Source of the DNA: Tritrichomonas foetus
Taxonomy: Eukaryota > Parabasalia > Tritrichomonadida > Tritrichomonadidae
Assembly: GCA_001839685.1 (NCBI GenBank)
Contig: MLAK01000749.1
Location: forward strand, 62,001-126,000
Reading direction: 5' to 3'
DNA: 64,000 nt
The stretch's first letter is position 1; the number at the start of each line of letters is the position of its first letter. Below are positions 41,633 to 51,525 of this stretch, piece after piece. The translations under genes were made by a program, and so were the position numbers. The notes beneath the pieces are model-generated. The model did no database searches. It was not told the origin of the DNA and was given only the letters and a program-made list of their open reading frames with translations.

Positions 41633-41635
<3 letters not shown>
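41551..41635 (+). tRNA. tRNA-Tyr (GUA) with a 13-nt intron
   Basis: Acceptor CCGCTCT (41551-41557) pairs with AGCGCGG (41628-41634), one mismatch at 5:68, followed by A73. D arm GCTC-AGTGGTA-GAGC; anticodon stem TGTGA/TCACA with loop CTGTAG...A giving anticodon GTA (41583-41585); the intron TCTTCAGTTGGAT (41587-41599) lies after position 37, the place of eukaryotic tRNA-Tyr introns. T arm GCCGG-TTCGATT-CCAGC has one C:A mismatch. Boxes A and B are intact (TAGCTCAGTGG and GGTTCGATTCC). The last base runs straight into a long T tract, the polymerase III stop. Confidence 0.9.

Positions 41636-41668
<33 letters not shown>
41636..41668 (+). terminator. 33-T polymerase III terminator
   Basis: An uninterrupted run of 33 T follows the discriminator base of tRNA-Tyr directly. 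Four or more T stop RNA polymerase III, so this is ample. The length is unusual and may vary between strains or be mis-assembled. Confidence 0.8.
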
Positions 41669-41669
<1 letters not shown>

Positions 41670-41974
41670 ATTTTTCTAATTTTTCAATCTTATACGATGT
41701 GGTGATTCATATTTTCTATTTAGTGGAAATGCATAGTACTATTCCAGAAAACAATTATATCTCTGTTGTTTTATATTTCTATTTTCACTCGAAAAAATAA
41801 TTTTTGGAGAAAATTAAATTTTGTTTTTAGGGAAAGCTTTCCCAATTAATTTCTAAGTTTTCTTTCCAATAACAAGATTCAAATTTCTTCTTTACAATGT
41901 GATGTCATCCTCTTATTCTAAAAATAAAATGCCACTTTTTTACCGTTAGAACTTTTTCATATTTCTAGTATTTC
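41669..41974. other. Intergenic spacer
   Basis: AT-rich; promoter of the ankyrin gene, whose ATG is preceded by TAGTATTTC. Nothing else recognised. Confidence 0.35.
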
Positions 41975-43808
41975 ATGACTCAGTCGTCTGATCAACAAGC
42001 ACTTCTGAAATTGAAAGGAACAATCAGATTATTGTCTGACATCAGTCAATCAATCCTTGATTCGATTGCCAACTATGAAGATCACAGAAGTTTCGATAAA
42101 TTCTTCCAAATTTTTACAGATAATAATATTGTTTCTAACTATGAAATTTATCTTGCAGTACTTTCGATACTCAATCGTATTGCATTTCTTAGTGCTTCTG
42201 ATTTAACAATTTATGAAAAAATCGAATCTATTTTATTACGTTTGAAGAATGATTTTCAACTGACTTCTGTTTTTCATCAGAGAACCTTATTTGATACTTT
42301 CTACTCTTCTGCAGAAATAATTCTTTTCTTTTATGAACAAAATATTATCGATCTCCTTTATATATATCAAGATAATGTCTTTTTTAAGGGATTATTCTTC
42401 TTTCCCGAATTATATAAAAATTACCACAATTATAGAAAATATATTAATGCTAATAAGCTTGAAAATCAAATGAAAGAATTTAAAAGTAACATTGACGACT
42501 TTGAACATATTCGAAGAACTGGTTTAAGCAATGTTAAACTTTATAGATTAATTCAAGAAGACAAATTAAATGAATTTATCGATTTTGTTAATTTAGAAAA
42601 CATTGATTTATCTGCCAAAGTTAATTTTTCAATCTTTGATCAGCACTTCATCCGCAATGAAGAAATGACATTAATTGATTATGCAATGTATTTTAATTCA
42701 ATCAATATATTTAAATATTTATTTATCCAAAAGGTTTCAATTTCAGAACAGTCAATGGAATTCGCATTAAAAGGGGGAAACTTTGAAATTATTCACATTG
42801 TGGAAGAAGAATTACATTATGAATATTCTTCATCAGACTTAAATTATACAATTGATAAGAATATTTCTGAATATATTGTGTCAATGATTCCTTCAGATCA
42901 AGAAGTATATAATGAAGATTTACTCAAAGAATGTATTGATGATAATAATTTCATTCAAATGAATAATATAATAACGAATAATGAAAAAGTTGCTGATGAT
43001 TTCTTATTATCAATAGAAAAACTAACAGAAAAAATTAAATACTTAGATGTTCCATATCTCTATGATTTTTTATTCAAACTCCAAAATTTTGATCCTGAAT
43101 CAATAGAATTTAGTTCTTTTTTTAAATTTCATTAGATGTACTTCATTCAACATATTTATCTTCATCTTATTATGAAATAATAGAATATTTACTTACTAAA
43201 GCATCTATTAAAATTGATGTGAACAGAAAAATACATGTTTATTAATCAATATTTATGGCTGTTTTTTCTCGTAAATTTCGTATTTCCTCTTTGACGCTGC
43301 AGAAAACAATAATAGCGATATTGTGAAACTTTTGGGCCAATTCCCTAACTTAAATCCAAATATAAAAGATTCGGTTTATTTTATTATTTAGTGTGATTCT
43401 TTTTAAAAATTAATGAGATCCTCCATGCTTTGTTGCAGCAAGACAGCATTATTTGTTAACTCTAACTGAACTTCTTAAACTACCTAACATTGATGTAAAT
43501 GCCGCAAATATTCTTTGTTATTACTCATCATGTTCATACAATTCATTTATGAAGGTTTTTTAATCAATTGATATGATACTCCTTTACATATAGCTTCTGA
43601 ATATGGTTATCGAAAAGTAATTCGAATTCTCTGTACTCATCCTAATATTGATTTCAATAGAGAGAATATTGTTTCTCATTTATTTTGCATTATGGAATTT
43701 ATTTTTAATATTTATCAAAAACCAATCGATCTTGCCCGCAATGAGAAAACTAAAAATCTGATTCTATCATATATGGAGAAGTCACCCAATACTCTTTGTG
43801 AACAATAA
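41975..43808 (+). CDS. DUF3447/ankyrin protein interrupted by five short AT-rich inserts (introns or pseudogene)
   Basis: A 386-codon frame (41975-43135) carries the N-terminal helical domain and DUF3447-like repeats (MTLIDYAMYFNSINIFKYLF, SMEFALKGGNFEIIHIVEEE). After the stop, ankyrin units continue in shifting frames: VLHSTYLSSSYYEIIEYLLT...DVNRK; LFDAAENNNSDIVKLLGQFP...NPNIKD; DPPCFVAARQ...NIDVNAA; DTPLHIASEYGYRKVIRILC...DFNRE; KPIDLARNEKTKNLILSYME, ending at TAA 43806-43808. Between units lie inserts of 23, 50, 46, 68 and 54 bases (43113-43135, 43231-43280, 43371-43416, 43507-43574, 43665-43718), each at the hairpin before TPLH. The exons themselves are undamaged, which favours introns over decay. 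Role: protein-protein interaction, otherwise unknown. Confidence 0.65.
43113..43135 (+). other. Candidate 23-nt intron
   Basis: GTTCTTTTTTTAAATTTC followed by ATTAG. Removing exactly these 23 bases joins ...SIEF to NVLHSTYLSSSYYEIIEYLL in frame and removes the TAG. It begins GT, ends AG and contains a T run followed by AAAT, but lacks the conserved trichomonad donor GTATGT and the ACTAACACACAG acceptor region. It is the only one of the five inserts with clean GT-AG ends that restores the frame. Confidence 0.4.
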
Positions 43809-43938
43809 ATAGCCAGTTCATTTTTTTCTGTTAATATTCAAAAAGTTTACAATTCTTATTTGATATGTAGAATTTTCACGAAATAATAAAAAGATTCTGA
43901 TTTTTCTTATTTATTCATATTCACAAAAGTTGATTAAT

Positions 43939-45543
43939 TTATAACTCAGGCAAACCCTGTATTTCACTTGGAGTCGAATCTTCACTTGAAGCTGAGTCTG
44001 CTTCCTTTTTCTCTTCTTCCGATTTTTTGGATTGCTCATAAAGATTCCATAACGGTTTGACCAATAAGGCTGAACCAGTTACGAAACCAAAAGCAACAAC
44101 ACTAGGATACAACCACATTAAACGAATCACATTATGCTTATCAGTATAATAATATAAATAAGCGAATCCCAAAAATGCAGCAAAATTTGAAAGGAAGCTC
44201 ACAACCATCGCTCTTCCACCAAATTGAAGAGCCTGTAGCATTGCTTGTGCATTAAATTGTACCCATCTCAAAAAGTCAATGCATGTGCCATTTCTCAGCA
44301 TTGGTCCTGCATATGCCAAGTATTCTTCACCATTGCCAAAGATCATGGAGATTTGACGAGGAATCGAAACAGAAAAGATCGTTGTCAAAATACTCCAAAC
44401 GAAAGCAAGCCATCCAGCATGGAAAGAAAGAGATAAATATCTCGCATCATCACCAGCTGCATGCGCATACGATGCTGGTGCAAGATAACCTGTTGTTATT
44501 GCAATAATAACAGCTGCAGCAAATTGGGTATATCTACAAATCACATTAAATCCAGACATTGCCAAATCATAATGATATGAATCACCACTTGACAAGCCGA
44601 TTAAATTACGAATTGGAATTCCTGGAATATTGCTGGCTAAGTTAGAAATTAATTGGGAAAGTCCAATCAGCAATGCAGGAAAAGTTTCTTTACTAAATGG
44701 TTTCAAAAGTTGATTCCATTTAGGCTTAATTCCAAACTTTCCTTTGAAATAAAGAATCATTAAAACTATTCCAGGCACTCCATCAGCAAAAACTATAGAA
44801 ATCGAAGCAGCATTAATTCCAGTTTTGAATCCATACATAAAGAGTGGACACAGTCCGCCACAAGCGACTGCAACTGAAGTTAAATCGATCAAACCAATTA
44901 GCATAGTTCTTCCTTCTGCTTGTAAGAATCCTTGGCATGCTAGATTAATACATGTAAGGACGGAACAAGCACAAAGAGGCATAATGTATTCATATCCTAA
45001 TTTTGTTGTCAATTCGCTGGCACCAAACCATTTACATAATTCATTATGAGCAGGAAGAATAGCCAAAGGAACAATTGCACCACATATAAGTGTACAACGC
45101 AATAAATCCGCAACAACTTGTGTTGCTTCTTTATGTCTACCTTGCCCGAATAGCTGACTAATCTTGGTGGACGCGGATACCATCAAAAAGTAACCAAAAG
45201 AGCGTCCAATTCCTTCAAGAGTGACTTCAGTTGCAACCGCAGAGAGTCCAACTTCACCAATTCCATGTGATATCCATATACTATTAACTATTCCGTAGAG
45301 AGCACCAGTAACTTGTGAGATGACCGGGCCAATCATTAAATGCAAAATCGTAATGAGAGGTGGTCTTCCAGCAAGTCGATATATTTCTTCTTCATTTAAT
45401 CCGCCTTTATGTTCTTCACTTTCTTCGCTTTCGAAAACTTTTAAAGTATTCGCGTTGTCTTGGGATTCGTTTTTGTCGCGAATATCTTCAAGATAGTTTT
45501 CTTCAACACTTCCATGTGATGAGGAATTATCTACACGAGGCAT
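43939..45543 (-). CDS. MATE family efflux transporter
   Basis: 534 residues from ATG at 45543. A ~55-residue acidic cytoplasmic tail precedes twelve predicted membrane segments. The first helix pair reads RPPLITILHLMIGPVISQVT and GALYGIVNSIWISHGIGEVG; MATE proteins carry a conserved polar motif here that lets them exchange H+ or Na+ for organic cations. The second half opens similarly (ALLIGLSQLISNLASNIPGI). The C-terminus is Ser/Glu-rich. Likely exports drugs or organic cations across the plasma membrane or an internal membrane; the substrate is unknown. Length is typical for eukaryotic members. Confidence 0.88.
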   Translation of the reverse strand: MPRVDNSSSHGSVEENYLEDIRDKNESQDNANTLKVFESEESEEHKGGLNEEEIYRLAGRPPLITILHLMIGPVISQVTGALYGIVNSIWISHGIGEVGLSAVATEVTLEGIGRSFGYFLMVSASTKISQLFGQGRHKEATQVVADLLRCTLICGAIVPLAILPAHNELCKWFGASELTTKLGYEYIMPLCACSVLTCINLACQGFLQAEGRTMLIGLIDLTSVAVACGGLCPLFMYGFKTGINAASISIVFADGVPGIVLMILYFKGKFGIKPKWNQLLKPFSKETFPALLIGLSQLISNLASNIPGIPIRNLIGLSSGDSYHYDLAMSGFNVICRYTQFAAAVIIAITTGYLAPASYAHAAGDDARYLSLSFHAGWLAFVWSILTTIFSVSIPRQISMIFGNGEEYLAYAGPMLRNGTCIDFLRWVQFNAQAMLQALQFGGRAMVVSFLSNFAAFLGFAYLYYYTDKHNVIRLMWLYPSVVAFGFVTGSALLVKPLWNLYEQSKKSEEEKKEADSASSEDSTPSEIQGLPEL

Positions 45544-46492
45544 ATCTCTTTCAGGAGAAATCTAATAAAAATGAACTGACTTTCTTACGATTAGAATTGA
45601 TGGAATTTCTGAAGCATTTTTTCAATATACCTCTTTCAAAAAGATATTGAAATATCTTTTTCAATGAAGCAAACTTCATTCAGAATTCTGAAGAAATTGA
45701 AAGAAACGAAAAAAATTATCGGGAAATAATTTATTTTTCTCATTTTTTAAAATTGAAATATCTTGATAAGAAAAAATAGAAACCTTTACTATTTCATATA
45801 TAATTATAATTTTAATATATAAGATATTTTGAATCAATTTTCATTATTTTAATTTTAACAATTTGCGAGATACTCAATGATGATCATACTCAAAATAAAA
45901 TTAATTTCAAATTGGATTATTGAAATTTTCAATAATAGTCTTATTTTCAATGGGTTTGATTTGCTTATCGTTTCTGGTCATCATTTTAATCCATCGACAA
46001 TAACATTAGAAGCTTATTACTAACTAATATCCTTGAACTCATCAATTTCATAGAAAAAAACAAAATGGTTGCACATATTTATAATGTCAGTTTTGACTAT
46101 TTTTTATTTGATTTTCCTATATAAATATTCGTATTTTAGGTTTTAGTAATGATAAACCTTCGAAGATTTATGAATTTTCTTAAAAAGTTAACAGCAAGAT
46201 TCTCCATAAAATAGGAAAACCCATATTCAATGTCATGGTATTTAGTAATATTCTTTGAAAATATGTTTCTTAGTTGAAATACATATGAAAAATAGAAATA
46301 TAGAGTCAACTTTCCATTTTCATCAATAATCGGAGAAATAACTAGAAGTCGACAAAAGATTCACTATTGGATACATTAAATATACTTTCTTCGTATTTGA
46401 TTAAAAAAATTGAAAAAGAAAAATGAAAAATGGAAAATGCAACATAAATATAAATTTTTAATAAATAACTACAAGAATATTTCTATAGTTTT
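45544..46492. other. Intergenic region, no gene seen
   Basis: About 950 bases of AT-rich DNA upstream of the MATE gene and downstream of the C2/DIL gene. No ORF with coding character, RNA gene or long repeat found. Confidence 0.4.
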
Positions 46493-49110
46493 TCAAGGTG
46501 ATTCAATATGTAATTTGAGATATTTGTAAATTGTGAGACACTCTTCATCTTCGCTGCACTTGTTCCAACTGTTCAAATACAAGTTTTTCATCAGCTGCAT
46601 CAGTCCAAAAGAATTCGGCGGCGGTAAAGGATCATATTTTTGTGGAATTGCTTTAATTTTATATTTTTTCATATATGCGCTTGTTTTTAGTGCATGTTTA
46701 ATATTTGAATCTTTTGAATAGTTTGCAATGAAATATAATATCAAATAAGGAGGCAGGTTCGGACAAATTTCATCTCTTAATTCTGGGTTTTGAGAAATGC
46801 TTTGAGCCATAACTAAAGCGGAAATAACTTCTCTTAATCTCTTCATTGTTACTTTTTCATCGCTTTCAAAAGCAGAAAGGAAAGAATTCCATTGCATTGC
46901 ATTCGAAAACGAGAATCTTGTTTTACACTGAATAATTTTATTCAGTAAATTATATTCAAAGAATAAAAGGAACCAATTCATTACATAAGTATTAATTAAT
47001 TGACCATATTTAAATGAATTTCTATTCATAGCCATTACATCTTTAAAATCGGACAGTAAATAATCGAATTCAAAAGTTGCTGTTGAAAATCTATTGACTA
47101 ACATTTCACTTCGATTAAAAGCAGGCTGTAAAATTTTCATTAGCTGCTTTTCGAAGATGATCTGAAGTTGTGAAATGAAAACAGCTGCTTTTTGTGGATT
47201 AAAGTTATATTTAATTGCACAATGAGAAGATAAAAGAATTAAAATTAAAGTCGTCATAAATCTTTCCGAATGTGTATATGGAATATTTGGATATTCTTCC
47301 ATAAATACATTAAAGGCAGAATCATAATGATCTTCAACAGATTTATCATCAGTAAGAAGCTTTGAATGTAAAACAGCGGCAAAAATTGGCAAAACAGGTG
47401 TAGGAAATGTAATATCTCCTGATAAAAGTGGCGGATTCTTCATTGGTGGCCATTTGTACGTGAGGACAACATGGAAGAAATATTCAACAGAGAGTTCCAT
47501 CATACTTTCATCTTCAAGGCTTGGCATTTGGTATTCTACAGGTCCGCCATTGATGGATTGCCCTTCTTCTTCCTCTTCAGAATAGCTGCTTTCATAGGAG
47601 CTTACATCGTCGTATCCTTCAATAAAATCAATTTCATCTTCATCACCATTGTTGGATTCTTGAGTTTTTTCTGTAATATGCAAATTAATTACCAAGTTAC
47701 TCTTTTCTTCTTCTTCTTTCTTGTGTTTTTCTTCTTCCAATTTTTCTCTTTCTTTTATCTCTTCTTCTATTCGTTTTNNNNNNNNNNNNNNNNNNNNNNN
47801 NNNNNNNNNNNNNNNNNNNNNNNNNNNNNNNNNNNNNNNNNNNNNNNNNNNNNNNNNNNNNNNNNNNNNNNNNNNNNNNNNNNNNNNNNNNNNNNNNNNN
47901 NNNNNNNNNNNNNNNNNNNNNNNNNNNNNNNNNNNNNNNNNNNNNNNNNNNNNNNNNNNNNNNNNNNNNNNNNNNNNNNNNNNNNNNNNNNNNNNNNNNN
48001 NNNNNNNNNNNNNNNNNNNNNNNNNNNNNNNNNNNNNNNNNNNNNNNNNNNNNNNNNNNNNNNNNNNNNNNNTTCTTCTTCTTCTTTCCGTTTTTGTTCT
48101 TCTTCTTCTTTTCGTTTTTGTTCTTCTACTTCTCTTAGTTTTTGTTCTTCTTCTTGAATTCTCTTCTTTTCTTCTTCTTCTTTTTCAATTCGAGTTCTTT
48201 CGTTTTCTTCTTCTGAATTTTCATTTTTATTGCTGCTAAGAGGAACTTCATCATCGCTGATTTCCTTCTTTTTATGCTTTTCTTTTCCTTCTTCGTCTTT
48301 GTTTTCACTTGATTTGGATTCTTTCTTCTTTCTCTTCTTCTTTTTGTCCTTTTTAGTTTCATCTTCATTTAATTTATCTTTTTGCGATTTCTTTTGATGT
48401 TTTTTCTTCTTTTTGGAATGATTTTCATCATCTTTTTCAGCATCTTCTTTTTCTTCGGATTTGGATTTTCGATTTTTCTTTTTATCTTTATTTTTATGTT
48501 TCTTTTTCTTTTTGAGATGTGAGATTTTGTCACCTGGGTAAATTGGTTCCTCTGGAGCTTCAATTTCTGTGATATCCCAGGAATTGAGAGGAACCCTCTT
48601 ATCATTATTTCCATCAACAAAAGTTGAATCTGACAAGTCACCTCGACCGACTGCAACAGAATCACCAACTTGGTAAAGAGAAAATGTCGAATTTAACGTT
48701 GGTGCGATTGATCTACCGCTTTCCATATCACGCGAAATCTTCATTGGTTCATTCATTCCATAGAACTGCCCCACATCAATCACAAGTTTTCCATATATTT
48801 TGGCATGTCCTGGTTTGACGAATCTTTTCAGTTTGATGAATATTTTCTTTGGTCGGATTGAACCGTCTGCTTTGTTGACAAAAATTGTACATTTTATTTC
48901 AAACTCGGATTTGAATATAAGCGTGTTATTTGCATCTGGTTTTATTGTGTCGGTAGCTCCTTTGGAATCGCCTCTTTTCCATTTTAGCATAAAGTCGCTA
49001 TTGATCATTTGATGAAGACTGACGCTATCAAGTTGCCATCGAAGGATATAAGGGATTTTAGTCCAGGTAAACATTTTGTGATGATGCATATTCACTTTTT
49101 GAATAAACAT
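46493..49110 (-). CDS. NT-C2 (EEIG1/EHBP1-type) and DIL-like domain protein spanning an assembly gap
   Basis: The 5' part from ATG at 49110 encodes an N-terminal C2 domain: IPYILRWQLDSVSLHQMINS, LKWKRGDSKGATDTIKPDAN, IFIKLKRFVKPGHAKIYGKL and VIDVGQFYGM. A long Lys/Glu coiled stretch with EEEEQKRK repeats runs into 295 N. The other side resumes as KRIEEEIKEREKLEEEKHKK and leads to a helical C-terminus (~320 residues; NSFKYGQLINTYVMNWFLLF, LVMAQSISQNPELRDEICPN) resembling the myosin-V cargo-binding DIL domain. The frames on the two sides differ by two, which the uncertain gap size can explain. A stand-alone frame starting at 47740 would begin with TTG. Likely links membranes to the cytoskeleton; inferred from the domains. 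Confidence 0.7.
47778..48072. other. Assembly gap, 295 N
   Basis: Run of N inside a coding repeat of GAA/AAA/CAA-type triplets (EEEEQKRK units on the minus strand). The true length is unknown; a collapsed tandem repeat is the likely cause. Confidence 0.99.
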
Positions 49111-49477
49111 TTATTTCAAAATATTTTGAATGATTTGGATAGATATGTTTACAAAAAAGTCAAATTTTGATTGTGAAAGGTTTCCGAAAAATAGATATCG
49201 TTCTCAACTTTTTGAAATGGATTTCCATCTTCTTGAGAAAGAAATCATTTGATAATCCCTTATTGCAAGTTTAGATAGGCATCTCTAGTTTCATTAGCCT
49301 GGAAATAACTAAAAATTAATCACGCAGATAATCAAGAAAAATAGGTGAAACAAATTGTTCAGAAAATTGAATATTATTTTTGAGATGAATGAATCAAAGT
49401 TAAGAAAAATTTAAATTTAATTTTGTATCAAAAAGTTAACCCGATAGAAATTCAATGGTTTAGTTCTGCTCATTCAA
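49111..49477. other. Divergent intergenic region
   Basis: Promoter region of the C2/DIL gene (-) and the first protease copy (+). CTGCTCATTCAA stands directly before the protease ATG and is initiator-like. It is unrelated to the sequence before the second protease copy. Confidence 0.4.
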
Positions 49478-50452
49478 ATGTTTGTCTTTCTCATCAATTT
49501 AGCTTGCTCAGGTGTATACGTAAAACATCATGAAGAAAAATCATTCATCGCTTGGATGAGAAAACATAAGCAATTCTATACAGGTCATGAATATCATGTT
49601 CGTTTTGGTGTGTATTTAGCAAATTCACGTTTCGTCGAAAGTTTCAATAAAGGACCAAAAAGAAATTTCCATCTTTCTTTAAACAATTTAGCATGTATGA
49701 CACCTGCAGAATATCGTTCAATTAATGGTCTTTATCAACAATTTGAAGGCACGAAATCAACTTCGAATGAACCACCAAAAAAATTCAAGAAACTTTCAGA
49801 AATTCCAAAATCAATTGACTATCGTGATTTTGGTGTTGTTAATCCTGCACAAAATCAACATTTTTGTGGATCATGTTGGGCATTTGCTGCGATTTGTTCA
49901 TGTGAAGGTATTTCTGCTCTTGCATCAGGTCAATTATTGAAATTCTCTGAACAAAATTTAGTTGACTGTATTTGTGAAGGATGTGGAGGAGGTCAAAGAG
50001 ATGTTGCTCTTGATTATGTTTTAGATTCACAAAATGGAAATTTCATGTTGGATGATGATTATCCATACATCAGTAAACAAAATCCAAGTTGTATGTTTGA
50101 TCAATCGAAAGCAGTTGGAAAAATCAATGGTTATTTCAAAGTTGATGAAGGTGATGAAGAAGGTCTTCTTAAAGCAGTTGGAACTTATGGTCCAGTTTCT
50201 TGTGGTGTGAATTCATTCGCTGGTTCATTCCAACATTATTCAGGTGGCATTTATGATGATCGTGAAAACTGTCGTCCAACTATAATCACACATGCAGTTT
50301 GTGTTATTGGATATGGTACATCAGAAGAAGGCATTGACTATTATATTGTTAAGAATTCATGGGGTGATGAATGGGGCGAATTAGGATTCGGGAGGATGAT
50401 TCGTGGGAACAATATTTGTGGCATTGCCAACGTTTCATATCCAGTTTTTTAA
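49478..50452 (+). CDS. Cathepsin L-like cysteine protease, copy 1
   Basis: 324 residues. A short signal peptide (MFVFLINLACSGVYV) precedes an I29 propeptide (~18-70, ERFNIN-like helix AWMRKHKQFYTGHEYHVRFG). Mature enzyme starts near residue 108 (IPKSIDYRDFG). Catalytic residues are all present: Gln127 and Cys133 in NQHFCGSCWAF, His272 in THAVCVIGYG, Asn293 in YYIVKNSWG. The usual NQG has become NQH. Clan CA, family C1 proteases are the main secreted and lysosomal proteases of trichomonads, used in nutrition and host-cell interaction. The coding sequence is identical to copy 2 apart from one silent base (C at 49492). Stop TAA is followed by GTAAAG. Confidence 0.95.
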   Translation: MFVFLINLACSGVYVKHHEEKSFIAWMRKHKQFYTGHEYHVRFGVYLANSRFVESFNKGPKRNFHLSLNNLACMTPAEYRSINGLYQQFEGTKSTSNEPPKKFKKLSEIPKSIDYRDFGVVNPAQNQHFCGSCWAFAAICSCEGISALASGQLLKFSEQNLVDCICEGCGGGQRDVALDYVLDSQNGNFMLDDDYPYISKQNPSCMFDQSKAVGKINGYFKVDEGDEEGLLKAVGTYGPVSCGVNSFAGSFQHYSGGIYDDRENCRPTIITHAVCVIGYGTSEEGIDYYIVKNSWGDEWGELGFGRMIRGNNICGIANVSYPVF

Positions 50453-50823
50453 GTAAAGAATCATATTTTTGATAAAACAATGATTTTTTTATTCAAATTG
50501 TTTTAAGTAGAAAACTGTCACAAAACAAAATTATGAATGGATTCAGTTATTAAAGAAAGTCTTTTTAGAAAAATTATTTGTGTTTTTGGATCACCAATAG
50601 TTGTAATTTATTTTAATAAAAGTAAACATTTTTTATCTTGTCACGCTATTAAAAATGTTGTTCTTCATTGAGTTTCTTCATTTCATGGCCTCACAAAGAG
50701 TCCCTTTAATGGAATTCAAAATTGATGTTTTCACGTTGATCTAAAGAATTCGAATATGTCCAAAGATGGCAATGGATATTAAGAACTCCTAATATAAAGA
50801 AGGAATGACTTTTGCAGCTACAG

Positions 50824-51336
50824 TATGAATTATTTTTTACACCAACTCAAGTCGAATTTATTTGATATAGGCCAAGAAGCATGTTTATTCATAACAACAT
50901 ATGTCATATTGGTCAATGGCTGGTTACATTATATGGTGTTTATGAAGATGGTGTTGATCATTTATGACTGCCATATATCGAAACCAATCGGGCTTCTGTC
51001 AATTTGAAGAATTATGGTCTTCCAAAGAAAATCACAAAATATCATGTTATTTTATCAAACTTTAATGAAGTCACTAATTTAGAAATTGGTGTGAATGAAG
51101 GAAGTTATTTCCAGTTTTCAACATGAGTTAAAGGCAACGGAAAACTGGACACTGATATTATCAAATTTATAATAGGTCATAACTCATGAATTGAATTTAA
51201 CATATGATGATATTGTTGATACTCTTCATCTACTTAATAATAGAATGAGCAAACATGATGATGAATCACATGATATCAAAATCTTCATCAATTATTTGAC
51301 AACAAAAAGATCGTACAGTTTTTGGTGCTTAAAATA
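50824..51336 (+). pseudogene. Decayed gene, mostly interrupted by TGA
   Basis: From 50824 one frame reads YELFFTPTQVEFI*YRPRSM, then FIHNNICHIGQWLVTLYGVY, EDGVDHL*LPYIETNRASVN, LKNYGLPKKITKYHVILSNF and NEVTNLEIGVNEGSYFQFST*, every internal stop being TGA up to about 51190. A frameshift follows and coding-like sequence resumes: ELNLTYDDIVDTLHLLNNRM to YLTTKRSYSFWCLK, TAA at 51334-51336. The family is not recognised. It lies 370 bases after protease copy 1. Flanks 50453-50823 and 51337-51525 hold nothing else. Confidence 0.5.
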
Positions 51337-51525
51337 ATTACAATGTCATCAATTGCCATAATAAAAAAAATCACATTAAGTGCAAACTATCGCATTGCCT
51401 GATATCATCAAGATTTCACTTTTCAATTCTGGCGAATTTGTTATTCAATATTAACCGTTGATGCCTGACATCATAAAGTTCTCAATATTGAAAATATTTT
51501 CATTTCATTTTTTCGAATATAACTT

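Noticed and set aside
46493..47740. A separate 415-residue gene
   Set aside because: It would start with TTG, and open coding sequence continues upstream into the gap; it is the 3' half of the C2/DIL gene.
47471..48239. Plus-strand frames through the N gap
   Set aside because: They only mirror the Lys/Glu repeat of the minus-strand gene as Phe/Ser/Leu runs.
50825..51007. 60-codon frame MNYFLHQL... as a gene
   Set aside because: The neighbouring frame has far better coding character; this is its shadow within a remnant.
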